Of a stretch of 64,000 bases of DNA, positions 1 through 11,542 are shown piece by piece. Numbering within the stretch: the stretch's first letter is position 1; each line of letters begins with the position of its first letter. The notes beneath the pieces are model-generated. The model had not been told where the DNA came from. It saw only the letters and a program-made list of their open reading frames with translations, and made no database searches. Position numbers and translations under genes: made by a program. Source of the stretch: Hericium rajendrae (taxonomy: Eukaryota > Basidiomycota > Agaricomycetes > Russulales > Hericiaceae). The DNA lies in NCBI GenBank assembly GCA_033439255.1, contig CM065879.1:42501-106500 (forward strand), given 5' to 3'.

Positions 1-3000
1 CAACTTCTAATTCAACATGTCACTTACCTATCTGTCGAGGTCGAGTCATATCTTTCATCCAAAGGTCCTCGTTGCACAAGGGCTGCAGCACCGCATCACC
101 CTCAGATATACCCAAACTCACTAGAGCAGCACGAGCGTGATGATATTTGTCAGCTGCGCTGACTTGATCGCATTTCAGATCACGAAGGAATGCCTGAGCC
201 CGCGTCGTCAGACCCTGGTTGAATATGTTAGATTTCTTGAATTTGAGGTTATAATTGAACATCTTGATGGCATGCCGGACGTCGCGGAGAGCGTCATGGG
301 CTTGACCAATGCGTAAGTCATACTCCACCAACCCTGCATCACCAAGACCTTGAGCCTTCTGAGTAGGTTCATTGAAAGATGAGGGGAGCAGTAGTTTGAT
401 GTGCTCAGGCTCTTCATCATCGTCAACATGGAGGATCGTACGGAGACTTGAAAACATCGTTAATTGACGATGCTGCCAACGGTCAAGCTCGTTCCAGAAT
501 TTGAGACGGCCTACGTCTAAACGTTCCTGTTCCGTAGGCGTGGAGACTTTGATTGATGCCAATACCTGCAGACGTGCTCTGCCGGACATCAGGACAACCA
601 AAGATAGCGACATAATTCCTGCACTCACTGTTCTGCTTCAAGACGTAGCCCGTCATTGATCATCGCAACTAGTCCCGCAGTGCCCTGGTCACTGAGAGTG
701 CGAACGGTCTCATCTTGAAGTAGTTCTTGAAGTTTCGAGAACTGCGTTGGTGGGCCTTAGATGTCCATTAGTGCAAGTAAAAATGAGGAAAAGTCCATAA
801 AAAAACACATACCTTTCCTCGCTTTCGACGCGTACACACTAGTCACCTTTCCATTGACAACTACTGGCTTGCAGTCCATGGCGGACCACTGCGAAACCCA
901 TGCCTCTCCATGCCGTGCGGAGAGTGCCCCAAACGCCGCATTGTTCTGTTGAAACATCGCTGCTGCATTCGTGTGATGCTGATACAGAGAACGAGCTGCA
1001 AAAAAAAAAATAAGCTATCACGCTCGTTCTTCGGAATATCACGACGTACCCATTGAGATGACTTTTTGCCAATTCCAGTACCTGTGGAAATCGTCTAAAA
1101 TATCATGTCGATGACCAGCATTCATCTCCTTGGTGCTTCCTGCAGTCTGATTGCCTTCGGCCCACGCCGTCTCAATTGTCTCCCCACATGTTCTGCCAAC
1201 ATGGGACGTCGTGTTAAAAGAATATTGTAGTTGGCAATCTTCAGTGTGACCCATGATATGCAATTTGGGTACAAGTCCATCGATTCGTGCAACGATATCT
1301 TTCATCTCTGGGAAATGAGCATCTACAGGCTTCAGGAGTTTGACTTTATACTGGCAGAAGATGTCATAGCTGAACTTGACATGAGGAATACTGCTGGCCT
1401 CAATCAAGCCGGACATGAGCGCATAGTCAGTGTTGCAGAATCTGGAGTGAGCGAATGTCAACAATGACAACGTCCGGATCCACCAGTCGTATAAGCCACA
1501 CCTTTTGCCTTTCTGCAAGTCACTGGATACCGACCACCTCACTCACGACTGTATGCTTGAACTTGAGAAGGTTTTGCAGACGGACAACATTCAGACGGGC
1601 GCATGTAGATCTCTGTTCGTATGTCAGCATTGAATTGGGGTATTATAGATAGTGGAAAGATGACCTCGTCGTCCGTTGCGATGCCCATCCCCTTGAGATA
1701 TTCATTGTACGCTCGCATTTCGACGAAATAAGCATTGCCTTTCAGTAATTCCACATCATCGGGATCATCGACTTTAACCTTGCGTTGTAGCCTGAAGTTG
1801 CCATCGGCGGAGAGAAATAAGGTATATCTATGCCTGGGATGGATAAGTAAGCTCGTCTCACTCACATGGGCAAGGATAATATCACGTACATGTCTTCAGG
1901 TGACATTTTTTCCAGTTCCTCCAGGGTCACATTGACACCAGGTTCGATGCATGCAGGACATCTCACCGCGTAGCAACCCTTTCTTCGCAATATCAAAACC
2001 TTGTCGATACCATGGGCTTACCCTGAACGACAAATCATCGCGAGGGCGCGCCAAACACGCCCGACTCGCTGAAACTCCCAACGGCGATCCTAGCAATGTG
2101 TAATCAGAATTACAGAATTCAGGTTGCTCAATTGAGTTAACTCACAGGGGTGTTATTGGGAAACACGTTGTCTGTGTGCCGTTGCAACGCAGCATAATGA
2201 TCATATGCAGATTTCTTCGAAGCTAGGGTGTGAAGATGGAAGTCGTCGAGGAGATGGAAAGTAAAAGCAGTTTGGGGTAGATCCATGGTTGCCGGAAAGA
2301 GTCCCAGACCCAATAGTTGAAACGCTTCCGAAAGGGAACCACGACAGCGGCAGAAGTCGACTTTGACATGATGGATGCCACCGATATCGACAACGACCAA
2401 ATCATGCCCTCACGAAGCTGAGGCACGATTTGGACAGCGTTGACCGCGGTGCCCTAGGCCAATGATTAAGCCCAAATCCTTCAGCGAACAGCGCTCAAAG
2501 AAAAGGCCGTTCCACTTCTGAATTCGGTGGAAGGGAGACAGTTCATGACTGGATCTCATGCATTTTTGACAACATGGACAGCGCTGCCAGCAGTCAACGC
2601 AGCGATAAATCGCTGGCAGCGCTTCCGGACTGCAGGCGCAAGGGTGTTGAACTGCGGGGTCAAACTTGCGACGAAGTATGGCATCTTGAATGGGGACCAT
2701 GTTGTTGATGAAAAACTTCATGAAGGTGCTCGCGCCCTACGGTGCAAGTCAGCTGCATCTCAAGGCAATAGTTCATCCGACTTACCTGCAATCATTTCGT
2801 TTCCTTGGGTGCCTTCTCGGCCTCCACCGTCACTAACATTCTCCCTGCCGTCGCCGAAGGAGGTTTCCGCTTCCTCGGAGAGACCATCTTATGATAAGTA
2901 CTTTTGGCGCCATGATTGTGACTGTAGTTCAGACCAATTTCGATTTCGTTGTCTTCTTCTGAGTCGCTGTCCAGGCGGCCCGTGATGCATGGTCGTTTTG

Positions 3001-3004
3001 GCAT
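1..3004 (-). pseudogene. KDZ transposase, left copy, frameshifted and cut by window edge
   Basis: Near-identical inverted copy of the transposase at 57232-60736. The start ATG is at 3004 and the predicted exons follow those of the right copy; the two C-terminal exons lie outside the window. The CxC2 cysteine cluster is encoded around 2250-2720, the DGNFRL motif around 1795, and the YDIFCQY and ETIETAW motifs around 1360 and 1160. At about 1520/1521 the left copy lacks 38 bp that the right copy has. This removes the conserved stretch just before GMVDLQ and shifts the frame, so a full transposase cannot be made from this copy. Two-base TG microhomology flanks the deletion, as for a simple slippage or end-joining deletion. 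Confidence 0.85.
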
Positions 3005-3201
3005 GAGAGACGGACCTGGAATCTCGAACACACGCTGAGAAGCAGGACAACAGGAGCAGACAAGATGAAGCAGTGGCAAGCAGAAACTGACGGGATAGGG
3101 ACATGTATATATCACAGATAATAACATTGTGAAAAGCAACTGTGGCCTACTCCGACTATTGCGGTTGGCAGGGCAAGGCGCTACACAGAATCCGAGCCCC
3201 C

Positions 3202-3303
3202 GCACATTGTTCACGGTGTGGCAATCATTGTGGACCCGCAGCCTTGCATTATGCACATTGTTCACGATGTGGCAATCGTTATGGACCCGCAGTCTCACAT
3301 TAC
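3202..3303. repeat. Two tandem 51-bp units upstream of transposase
   Basis: Two head-to-tail units start at 3202 and 3253, each with GCACATTGTTCAC, a GTGGCAATC core and TGGACCCGCAG. They lie about 200-300 bp upstream of the transposase ATG (3004), in its presumed promoter or 5' leader. The right copy keeps the same dimer at about 56946-57047. Their position suggests binding sites for the transposase or a host factor; that is inference. Confidence 0.6.
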
Positions 3304-3304
3304 C

Positions 3305-3736
3305 ACAGCACCATGACACGGCGGTGAAAAGTCATTGCGTCAAAAAAAAACAACTATTGAGTAACAATGAAGAGATAGGAAACCATGACACTTACTGATC
3401 TCTCAAAGCACAGGCCAACCAACCAGCTCTGCAAACTTGACCATGGAGTTCAGCTGCAATCCGTATATCAGAGTAATAGAACACTATTGAATAACCCTCA
3501 TCCGGAGCGATGCGAATAGTGAACTTATGGCCAAAAGGTCATAGCACGCGATTTGTATGATTTGCGCCTGGGAATGATTTGCGCCGGGGAGGGTGTGATT
3601 GTGTCGATCAATGAGCTCTCGCGGCGGACAAACGTTGTCTAGCCGCAGGAGGCACCATTGAAACGACAGAGAGTCGAGTCCGGAATATAGAGTAGGGAAT
3701 ACGACAGCAGAACCAGAACCAAAATCACAGAGCTAT
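3305..3736. promoter_or_regulatory. Transposase / gene A control region, transposase-proximal half
   Basis: No credible gene. This stretch lies between the divergent transposase and gene A and holds the first GACAAACGTTGTC dyad (3623-3646). That dyad is followed by a GAGTCGAGTCCGG-like tail which recurs in the foldback next door. It is conserved in the right copy (about 56500-56930). No TATA box is convincing enough to place. Confidence 0.4.
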
Positions 3737-4424
3737 AGTAACGTACAAAAAAAAAGTGTCTATCCCCTTGACGGTGCACAGCAATTCGTGCTCACGAAGA
3801 CCCAAAAGGGTTGGAGCGACAGGTCTGCTGCACGCCAGGGAATCAACACACGAAGAAGGGAAAAAAAAGCTGATATGCACCCGGGATGGTGTGGTTGTGC
3901 CAACCGATGGGCCCTCACGGCGGACAAACGTTGTCTGGCCGCGAGGGTAACCACCGACGTGACAAAGAGTCGACTCCGGGGATGGTGGGGGTAGAAATTG
4001 GGGCCTGTGGAAGAGACGCAGTTACAATGAATGACAGGCAGATAGACTTACCTTACACGAATCTGTGTTGCTGCCCAGTGAGGCCTATCTTATGACGGAT
4101 GAAGAGGCTGCTAGCTGCTTACCTTATGGTGGCTTGCTAGTTGTTTATGTCATGGTGGCTTGCCAGTTGCTTATGTCAGGCGTTCGATCAGGCGTTCAAT
4201 CCCGGGTCCCACTTCAACATACCACCACGTCCTTCCGTCAAGCGGCAGTACTGAGTATACGGGCAGGACGGCTGTCCACACAGTAAGTCCATCCTCTTTA
4301 CGTTCCTAGCAGCTAAACTTTGTTCTTAGATTCCATCTGCTTCGTTCTCATTTCCTTCCCCCGCTGGAGTCGACTCTCTGTCACGTCGGTGGTCACCTTT
4401 GCGGTCAGACAACGTTTGTCCGCC
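3623..4424. promoter_or_regulatory. Three copies of a GACAAACGTTGTC-type dyad (left arm)
   Basis: Copies at 3623-3646 and 3919-3942 are on the plus strand; the copy at 4401-4424 is inverted. Each has the form GGCGGACAAACGTTGTCTgN then CCGC, an imperfect dyad whose outer GCGG/CCGC arms also pair. Each is followed by a GAGTCGACTCC-like palindrome some 35-40 bp away. Three conserved copies between divergent genes suggest operator or transposase-binding sites. The function is inferred from position and symmetry only. Confidence 0.5.
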
Positions 4425-4602
4425 GTGAAGGCCCATCGGTTGGCACAACCACACCATCCTGGGCGCATATCGGCTTTTTTTTCCCTTCTTCGTGTGTTGA
4501 TTCCCTGGTGTGCAGCAGACCTGTCGCTCCAACCCTTTCGGGTCTTCGTGAGCACGAATTGCTGTGCACTGTCAAGGGAATAGACACTTTTTTTACGTTA
4601 CT
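3737..4602. repeat. Internal foldback (about 240-bp inverted arms), left copy
   Basis: Inverted arms run from AGTAACGTAC...AAAAGTGTCTATCCC (3737-3985) to the matching GGGAATAGACAC...TACGTTACT (4353-4602), with a loop of about 360 bp. Parts of the arms read open in several frames because of the inversion, but I see no gene. The loop holds a short duplication of GTGGCTTGC..AGTTG..TTATGTCA (about 4129-4178) and two GCGTTCGATC/GCGTTCAATC boxes reminiscent of a tRNA B box. It could be a MITE that inserted into the ancestral KDZ element before the arms separated, or a true part of its control region. The same structure is at 55635-56499. Confidence 0.7.
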
Positions 4603-4676
4603 TTGGCTCCTTTCGCTTAGTTTCTGTGCTTTCAACTATCATCTCGTCCATCTTCCGGAGTCCTATTTCGCTCGAC

Positions 4677-6752
4677 ATGGCTCAGCCATCATCTTCTCGA
4701 CGTCCAAAGGTACGTTGTATATCTGTCTTCGGGGTTTTTTTATGTATCGTGTCTGACGATGGAAATAATGCATTGTAGATCTTCTCCTTTCCGTACTCGG
4801 CGTGGACACCACTACAGTCCTCCGAGGAGCTCATCGTTGCTGCAAATACACGAATGATCCCCATGCCCCTAGACAGTTCTGTGACGCCTCAGCTCCAGTT
4901 GGATGGGTTATGGGGCACACATGAATGGACTCGGTTTCCGCAGGCCTTCGATGTCTCCGCTCCTTTCCTAGCATATATCCCTGTACTGTTCGTGAGTCCG
5001 AGTGAGCGCCATGCTGTCCTCGGACGTGCTGTTTCGAAGGAAATGTGGATACCACACCCTGATGATCGCCAAAAGCATGTCGCCGAGCCATCTGTCCTTG
5101 CCGCTTTTCGTGAGGAATGGGAATGGGCAACCGAGATGACAAGACGGGTCTTCCCAGTCATCCAGACTACCAAAGGGATGGAACATATCGCATTGCCCCA
5201 TAGTGCATGCGCGCGGGCTCTGGATTGCTACGAAGTACTCAAACGTGGTGTGCGTGCATGGCGCGAGTTCATCATTGTTTTCCGCCACCTCCAGCATTCT
5301 CTTCTGGAGCTGGTAGCGTTTGATGAATGGTGGTCAGATTGTCATATCCCCAAATCCATACGAAAGGATAGCCTTGCCGTTCGGGCACGTCGCGGCAGAT
5401 GTCGGGGCATCTATGCACCAGATCTTGTCATCTATTCAGGACTGGCCAAGTTGGGGGTTGCTGTCTACATCACTGTCAAGGCCGATGAATGGACTCTGGA
5501 CTCGGAGAAAATCACTCGAATGACGCCGCAGGATATTCGATGCAAATTTGCTCCATGGCCTGAAGCGACGCTTAAGCACAACGGACCCCATTGGTGGTAT
5601 CCCCCACTCGTCAAGGATGCGAGAAACTTCGAGGCTGCGGCACGGGGATGTGCCCCTCGAGACGATCACTTCAATCCCACGGACGAGTACAAAGTGATTC
5701 TGAAGAAGCAAGAGCGGGTATCAACAGGTACATATCTACTTTAGCTCCTGTGTTGCGTTTGGACTCACCTTCTACGTGTAGCACAGTCTCGACAGCCAAA
5801 GCTGGACATCCTGCATAACGAATGGCGACGGTGGTACAATACCTCTGACCTGCCATCGTGGATGCGTCGGCCCGTCGAAATTTATCGGAACGCGATGTAT
5901 ATGGTCAACCCTCACACGATGAAGGACATCGGCACTTCACGCCTCTTCCAAGTCCCTCCTTTCCATCTCTTCTGGGGCCCTACTTCTGACAATCAAACCA
6001 TATTCTTCCGACACACTCTGCTCTTACGACATGCGCTAGATCGACGATTTGCTCGCAACGGACTTGGTCTCAATACCCGCGATTGGAAGCGCATCCTCGG
6101 GGATTCGTATTGGCGGTGCCAGTGGCCTATCATAGGTGAAGCTTTCGACTCAGCCGTTGACCCTGCCTACGACTCGGATCACTTTTGGCTCTATGGGGGT
6201 TCTGTCATCTTTGGCCCCGACAACGATGCCATCATTGCAAATCCCGACAAAGCGATCTCGTCCCTAGACTGTGGCTGCCCTGTTGATGATGATGCTGCGA
6301 ACGACTCGGATACTCGCTATGCGGTCTTGTACCACTTAGTCTGCCAGACCATTCAGTCAGATTTTGATGGAATGCATGCGAAATGCATCAATCCCTCATC
6401 TACATCCGTCTCGAACAACGATCTGCAAAGGTCTATCAAAACTTTTCTTGGGTCAACAAGCGATGGGTGCCAGGCTCTGTACGAGCTTGAATGGACGAGG
6501 CGCATTGAATGGGCGGCAGCATTGAAAGACGTCTTGCAACATTGGCCGGGCTTTGATGAGCAAAAATGGCAGAGAGTCTCCCATATGCAAGATGTGCACT
6601 TGGACATGCTGGATGAACAGTCATTTCAGAGTGTGGAGTGCCAATTACTGACATTCTATATACAGACTTTTGTTGATCATCTAGGATATCTCCTGGCACC
6701 CCTACTCCCCGCTCCTCCCATCCAAGAGATACGTTGCCAGCGTCATAGATAA
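4677..6752 (+). CDS. KDZ-element accessory gene A, left copy (650-aa unknown protein)
   Basis: I do not recognise this protein. Proposed exons are 4677-4709, 4779-5727 and 5782-6752, with introns starting GTACGT and GTACAT and ending TAG. The ATG at 4677 follows CTCGAC and gives an 11-codon first exon. The sum is 1953 nt, an unbroken 650-aa frame. The protein is soluble-looking, rich in tryptophan and acidic residues, with no signal peptide or membrane segment. Notable stretches are HNGPHWWYPP near residue 278 and CGCPVDDDAAND near residue 490. It is transcribed away from the transposase across the foldback region. Nearly all amino-acid differences from the right copy (53485-55560) trace to CpG transitions. 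A role in transposition is possible from context but unproven. Confidence 0.72.
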
Positions 6753-7314
6753 TTACCAGCAGTTTGTATCTTGTATCCCAGTGACGTTTGATTTCTATGA
6801 TTCAGGACGTCATTCATCGTCCATTTGCCCCACCAATATTCCTTAGCACAAGTGGCACATTTCTTGAGCCACAATTGTGAGGCAAGTCCACACACGTCTT
6901 TATGGTTGTCATGTCAAAGCACCGAGTACATTGGTCGAAGCTAAGTCATTTTATTGTTCTATTGTTGGAGATTGCCCGCTTACTGCCCGAAAGCAGCGCG
7001 TTGGTTTTATATCGCTGGTAGAGTACGCGAAATCTTACCGTCTCTGCTCTCACCTCGCCATGCGGAAAGCTTCCCGCCCCCTCATCACTGCGCCCACCCC
7101 TTACACGCCCACACGACATCGAGCAGGCCCCAAACCTGCACGTCGCCTTGACCCGACTACCCCCAAAGCTAACTCGGACTCAACCCTAATTACGATTTCT
7201 TAGAATCGTTTACTCTATACCGCCTTTTCATAGTGAAAACGACACCAAAACGATGACTATGCCCATTAGGCAGTTGGCTTATATAATCACATATCTTCAA
7301 TCTAACGAGTTTGC

Positions 7315-7880
7315 AGGTTCAACTCCAGCTCTAGCCAAACTTTGTTGATTTAATGTAACTTGATCAGTTCTCAACCAATTCACCTGTTCTCAAATGCATC
7401 TGGATCTGCTCATTTATTGCTTTCTGACAGTATTTTTTGCATCCTGATCTGTGCAGAACTCATAGAATGCAATGAATTTCTACATTTTCCCTTTATGACA
7501 CTTGAACTTGAGCTAACTCAGTCCATTCTTCACCGATTTACTCGTTCTCAAATGCGTCTAAATCTACTCACTTATAGCTTTGCTACCATACTTCATGCAT
7601 CCAAATCGGTTAAGAACTCACAGAATGCAAAGTGTTTCTTTTTTCCTCTTCTAAAATGCTTGAACCCTAGCTAACTAGGCCAATTCTCAACCAATTTACT
7701 CGTTCTAAAATGCATCAGAATCTACTTATTGATAGCTTTCTGACGGTACCTTAGGCGTTAGGATCGGTGCAAAACTCGCAGAATGCGAATTGTTTCTGCA
7801 TTTTCCCCCTAGAATGCTTGAACTCCAGCTAACTTAATCAGTACTCAACCGATTCACTTGTTCTCAATTGCATCCAAATA
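7315..7880. repeat. Degenerate tandem array, 158-bp period
   Basis: About 3.5 diverged units. The landmark GCTAACT falls at 7512, 7670 and 7828, exactly 158 bp apart each time, and each unit carries TTCTCAACCRATT-like, CGTTCTCAAATGC-like and CAGAATGCRAA blocks. There are no coding signals. The unit length is close to one nucleosome repeat. Confidence 0.7.
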
Positions 7881-8042
7881 TACCAGAAAACTGATCTCTA
7901 ACATAATTTACTGCTTATAGAAAGATACAGCCACTAAAATGATACACAGCAAACAAATGTACATACTGTTTATTGATAAAATGAGCAAAAAATGCAATTT
8001 ATTGGTAGCAGTGGGTCCTGAGACTCGGTCATGTGATCGTAC

Positions 8043-8822
8043 AAGACCTTGTGCGGCCGAACAAGGTCTTAGCGCCTGCTTACATAAGCATAAGTCGGTT
8101 AGAGAGCCAATACACTGTATACAGTGATTGCTTTATAGCTCTGCAACAAAGCAATCAATCGACAAACGGTAAATTGTGTTCATATATCTTGGATTACATC
8201 TTTCCAACCCAATTTAGAATACGAAAATCGGATCACTGTAAGCAGAGATATTCTTCAATTTATATGCTATATTAGCAAAACAGTATTGTCTCCTATCTCA
8301 ACAACCAATGATGCTATGATGTTGTACACTGTATTGTTAGAAAGCTATTGTAAATCTGAGTTCAACAAGCCCTCATACATTATGATTGATGCAGTATCAG
8401 CAGAGCTATAAAGCAAACAGTCTGCCACATCATCATAGACATATAGTCCAATAGGTCAGCATTTTGTCATGCTATTTTGTTGTTTGTGGCACTATTCTAG
8501 AGCTATTGTAAATCTGATTCTAACAAGCTTTAACTCATTCTGATTGATGTGGTATTGAGAGCTCTATGGCCTGATCTCTATGCCACATCATTAGCAGAAA
8601 GTTGGTGATGGCCCCACACCATCATTGGACACCTCAGCCGCAACTCGCTGCAGATAGGGACTGGGCGTGTCCAAGCCTTGTAGTTAGTGTGCACTACTGG
8701 TAGTGTCACACTGACTTCAAAGCTATCTGAAGAAAAGAAGAGAGAGCAGAGAGCGCAACATCAACTACTGCTGACATAAGCTAAGCACAGCCACCAGACC
8801 TTGTGCGGCCGAACAAGGTCTG
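8043..8822. repeat. Pair of identical 26-bp near-palindromes 752 bp apart
   Basis: The sequence AGACCTTGTG-CGGCCG-AACAAGGTCT occurs at 8044-8069 and again at 8796-8821. The outer arms AGACCTTGT/ACAAGGTCT are perfect inverted repeats around a CGGCCG core. A CATGTGAT word lies just left of the first and just right of the second. The two could mark the ends of a non-coding element of about 780 bp. No gene lies between. Confidence 0.55.
8280..8600. repeat. Second 158-bp-period tandem dimer
   Basis: Two diverged units: AGCTATTGTAAATCTGA at 8343 and at 8501 (158 bp apart), and a CTGCCACATCAT-type block near 8413 and 8571. It is not obviously related in sequence to the 7315-7880 array despite the same period. 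Non-coding, AT-rich. Confidence 0.5.
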
Positions 8823-9161
8823 CTATTGATCATGTGATTGGCCATTAGCTTTGTTCAACAATACAATGTTTGACATTGATCATATATTCAATCTTGAATC
8901 TTGTTTGATTAGACATACAACTAGACTACTATTATAATTGTAGATATTACAAGTATTTATAATATAAGCATATATAATAGTGTATATCATATATCGAGCT
9001 GAGTATAATAAGATATGACAAGTATGTACTATATTACATACCAGATTATATATATAATAAGGTACTAAGATATATAACATAGCAAAAAATATAGAGTTAT
9101 CAGAGGTAGGAGCTGAACTACTCATGATTAGATTAGATTAAATAGTGTTTTTTTATATGCT
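8823..9161. other. AT-rich non-coding stretch
   Basis: TA-rich sequence with no gene, no clear repeat unit and no terminal structure that I can support. Confidence 0.5.
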
Positions 9162-10710
9162 TTAGGGTTCGACACAAGTCAGAGTCACCTGTAGGTCAAC
9201 ACGGGTATACCCATAAAATTGACCTGCAGGTATCTAACTTGTAGATCTAGATCACCTGGTGGCTGAGACCTGTACAAATCCAGATCAAGGTTGTGCTCAA
9301 ACCCATTGACCTGTGAGTGACCTGTGGGTAACCTGCTATCCAAACTTTATTTTGGTTAACATATTATATTGCAAAGTTCAAATCTATATGTCATGATCCC
9401 TAACTAACTACATACTATATGTCATCTGTCAACACTAACTTACAGCTCCAATCACATATGCACATTATCACTATATCTTGTCATACCCATGAAGTGTATA
9501 AAGTCTACAAGCAAGGCATGGATTCAAAAGGCTGCATACGACATACTTGTAGCATCGACATGGGCATGTGCATGTCGGTGGGGCAGCTTTAAGTATGTGT
9601 GTGCACATGGGCTGGCACATGTGCAAGGGGAGCATATGTAGGTGCTGGTGTACTGGCATAGCTGTGGGCATGCACACACAAATGACATCACCAGCTTGGA
9701 TGGAAATTGGGAATGAGACCGGGGAGGGTGCATTTTGATTGTTGAATAGCACTAATGGCATATAAAACTTGCCTCACATTGAGCTTCTGTCAGACGAATG
9801 ATATGACAGCATGCATAGTGGCATGTGTGATGTCCATGGGCATGAATGCACACATGTAGTTTGAGCAATGGACTATGGGATGGTGGAGGCATGTAGTCAA
9901 AAATGTGTATGCTGGCAGGGCATGTATTGGTAGATGCACACTGTCTCAGACATGCAAGGATATGCAAAGCTGTTTGTAGACAACTGCGCATTGTTGAGGC
10001 ATGCTAGGCACTGCTCGGATGATCAGCAAAAAGATGTCAAGCCTTGCTGTTGTAGCAACAATGCTGTAGCAACAAGACCTGACAGGCATTGTGGGCCTTG
10101 CAGTTGCAGCGCTAGACTGGCACTGTGCATGCTCTTACTGTTGTGAGTGGGAATTAAATCTCTGGTACACATGAGTACTGGTTGTCGAAGATGGGTAAGG
10201 GCCGGTTGGCTGGTTGACCTGTTGATGAGGACGATGGGAGAAGCACAGATGGTACACGAAATATGGTAGATGATGTCAAAAAATGGTGAGATGTCATGAA
10301 ACCCATCAAACATCATGAAACCTGTGGAAGAACAGTGAAAAATGAGAGCCTTGCCTGTTATCGAGTGAGACTCCTGAGATCAGTATAGTACAATGAAATA
10401 AAAGGCTTTTGGACTCACTTAGAAGCCTCTCGAATCTCCATAACACCCATCCTGCCATTGAATTGAGGAGATATGGTAAAAAGGGGAGGATTAAGATGAA
10501 GAAACAAAGAGAAGGGCATCGTAAAAGTGAGACACAACTTTCAGACCAACTGACTTGCAAGTGACCTGTGATGTCACAGATACCTGACCTGCAGCTCCAG
10601 ATCACCCAGTGGTGCAAATCTGCATGGATCCAGGTCAGCACCTTGGACAGATAGAATACCTGCGAGTTCAAATCTAGGTCACCCACGAGTGCACTTGTGT
10701 TGAACCCTAA
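9162..10710. mobile_element. Non-coding element with about 170-bp degenerate terminal inverted repeats
   Basis: The left end TTAGGGTTCGACACAAGT and the right end (reverse complement) TTAGGGTTCAACACAAGT match, and similarity continues with gaps through ACCTG-rich blocks for about 170 bp on each side (left to about 9345, right from about 10545). The 1.2-kb interior is TG/CA-rich and has no credible gene, so this looks like a MITE or foldback. Flanks are AT-rich and no confident target duplication is seen. Confidence 0.5.
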
Positions 10711-10754
10711 TATACTTAAAGTGATGTTTGCACAATTGATGCTCTCAGGCATTT

Positions 10755-11542
10755 CATCAGGAAGGTTGACAACTTTCTGATTGACCTGACAATTTCTAAC
10801 CCTACTGACAGCTTCTGATTGACCTGATCCACCTGAAAGCAATCTTGAGAAACAAATATCTGATCAGACTTTTACATTCAAGAAAAGACATTTATTGTTA
10901 GATATATAAGTTTTTAATCTGTAACTAATAGATATATCAAAATCTTTGATATCTGAAATTTTTGAAAATCTGAGAGTGTCTGATTTCAAATCTGGAGGTC
11001 AAATATCAGTCAGATGGATCAGACAGTGTCAGACACATCAGGAAACTCCTCACTTTCCTGACTTCACTGTTTTGAGCCTGATGTCACTGTTTTGAACCTG
11101 ATGTCACTGTTTTTGGACTGTTTTCAGATCATTTTCAGACACATAGGTCTGAAATCAGTCTAAAAACAGTAGCATCAGGTCCAAAACAGTGACATCAGGC
11201 TCAGAACAGTGAAGTCAGGAAAGTGAGGAGTTTCCTGATGCACCATCAGATGCTCTCAGACAGTTGCAGATAATTTCCAGATATTTGACCTCCAGATTTG
11301 AAAAAAATCTCAGATCAGACACTCTCAGATTTAGAAAATTTCAGATATCAGAGATTTTGTTATATCTATTAGTTAGAGATTACAAACTTATATATCTGAC
11401 AATAAATGTCTTTACTTAAATGTAAAAGTTTGATCAGATATTTGCCTGTTAAGATTGCTTTCAGGTGGATCAGGTCAATCAGGAGCTGTCAGTAGGGTTA
11501 GAAATTGTCAGGTCAATCAGAAAGTTGTCAACCTTCCTGATG
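10755..11542. mobile_element. Foldback element, copy 1 (788 bp, near-complete palindrome)
   Basis: It starts CATCAGGAAGGTTGACAAC and ends with the reverse complement. Inverted similarity continues through almost the whole element, including inner blocks such as ACTCCTCACTTTCCTGAC (about 11045) against its mirror near 11220, with a centre near 11145. It has no gene; open frames here are by-products of the palindrome. A shorter relative is at 22390-22980. A transcript through it would form a long double-stranded hairpin. Confidence 0.8.

Noticed and set aside
10306-10842. Protein-like similarity between frames at 10306-10842 and 22112-22477
   Set aside because: The shared N-terminal part is just the translated end of the foldback element present at both places.
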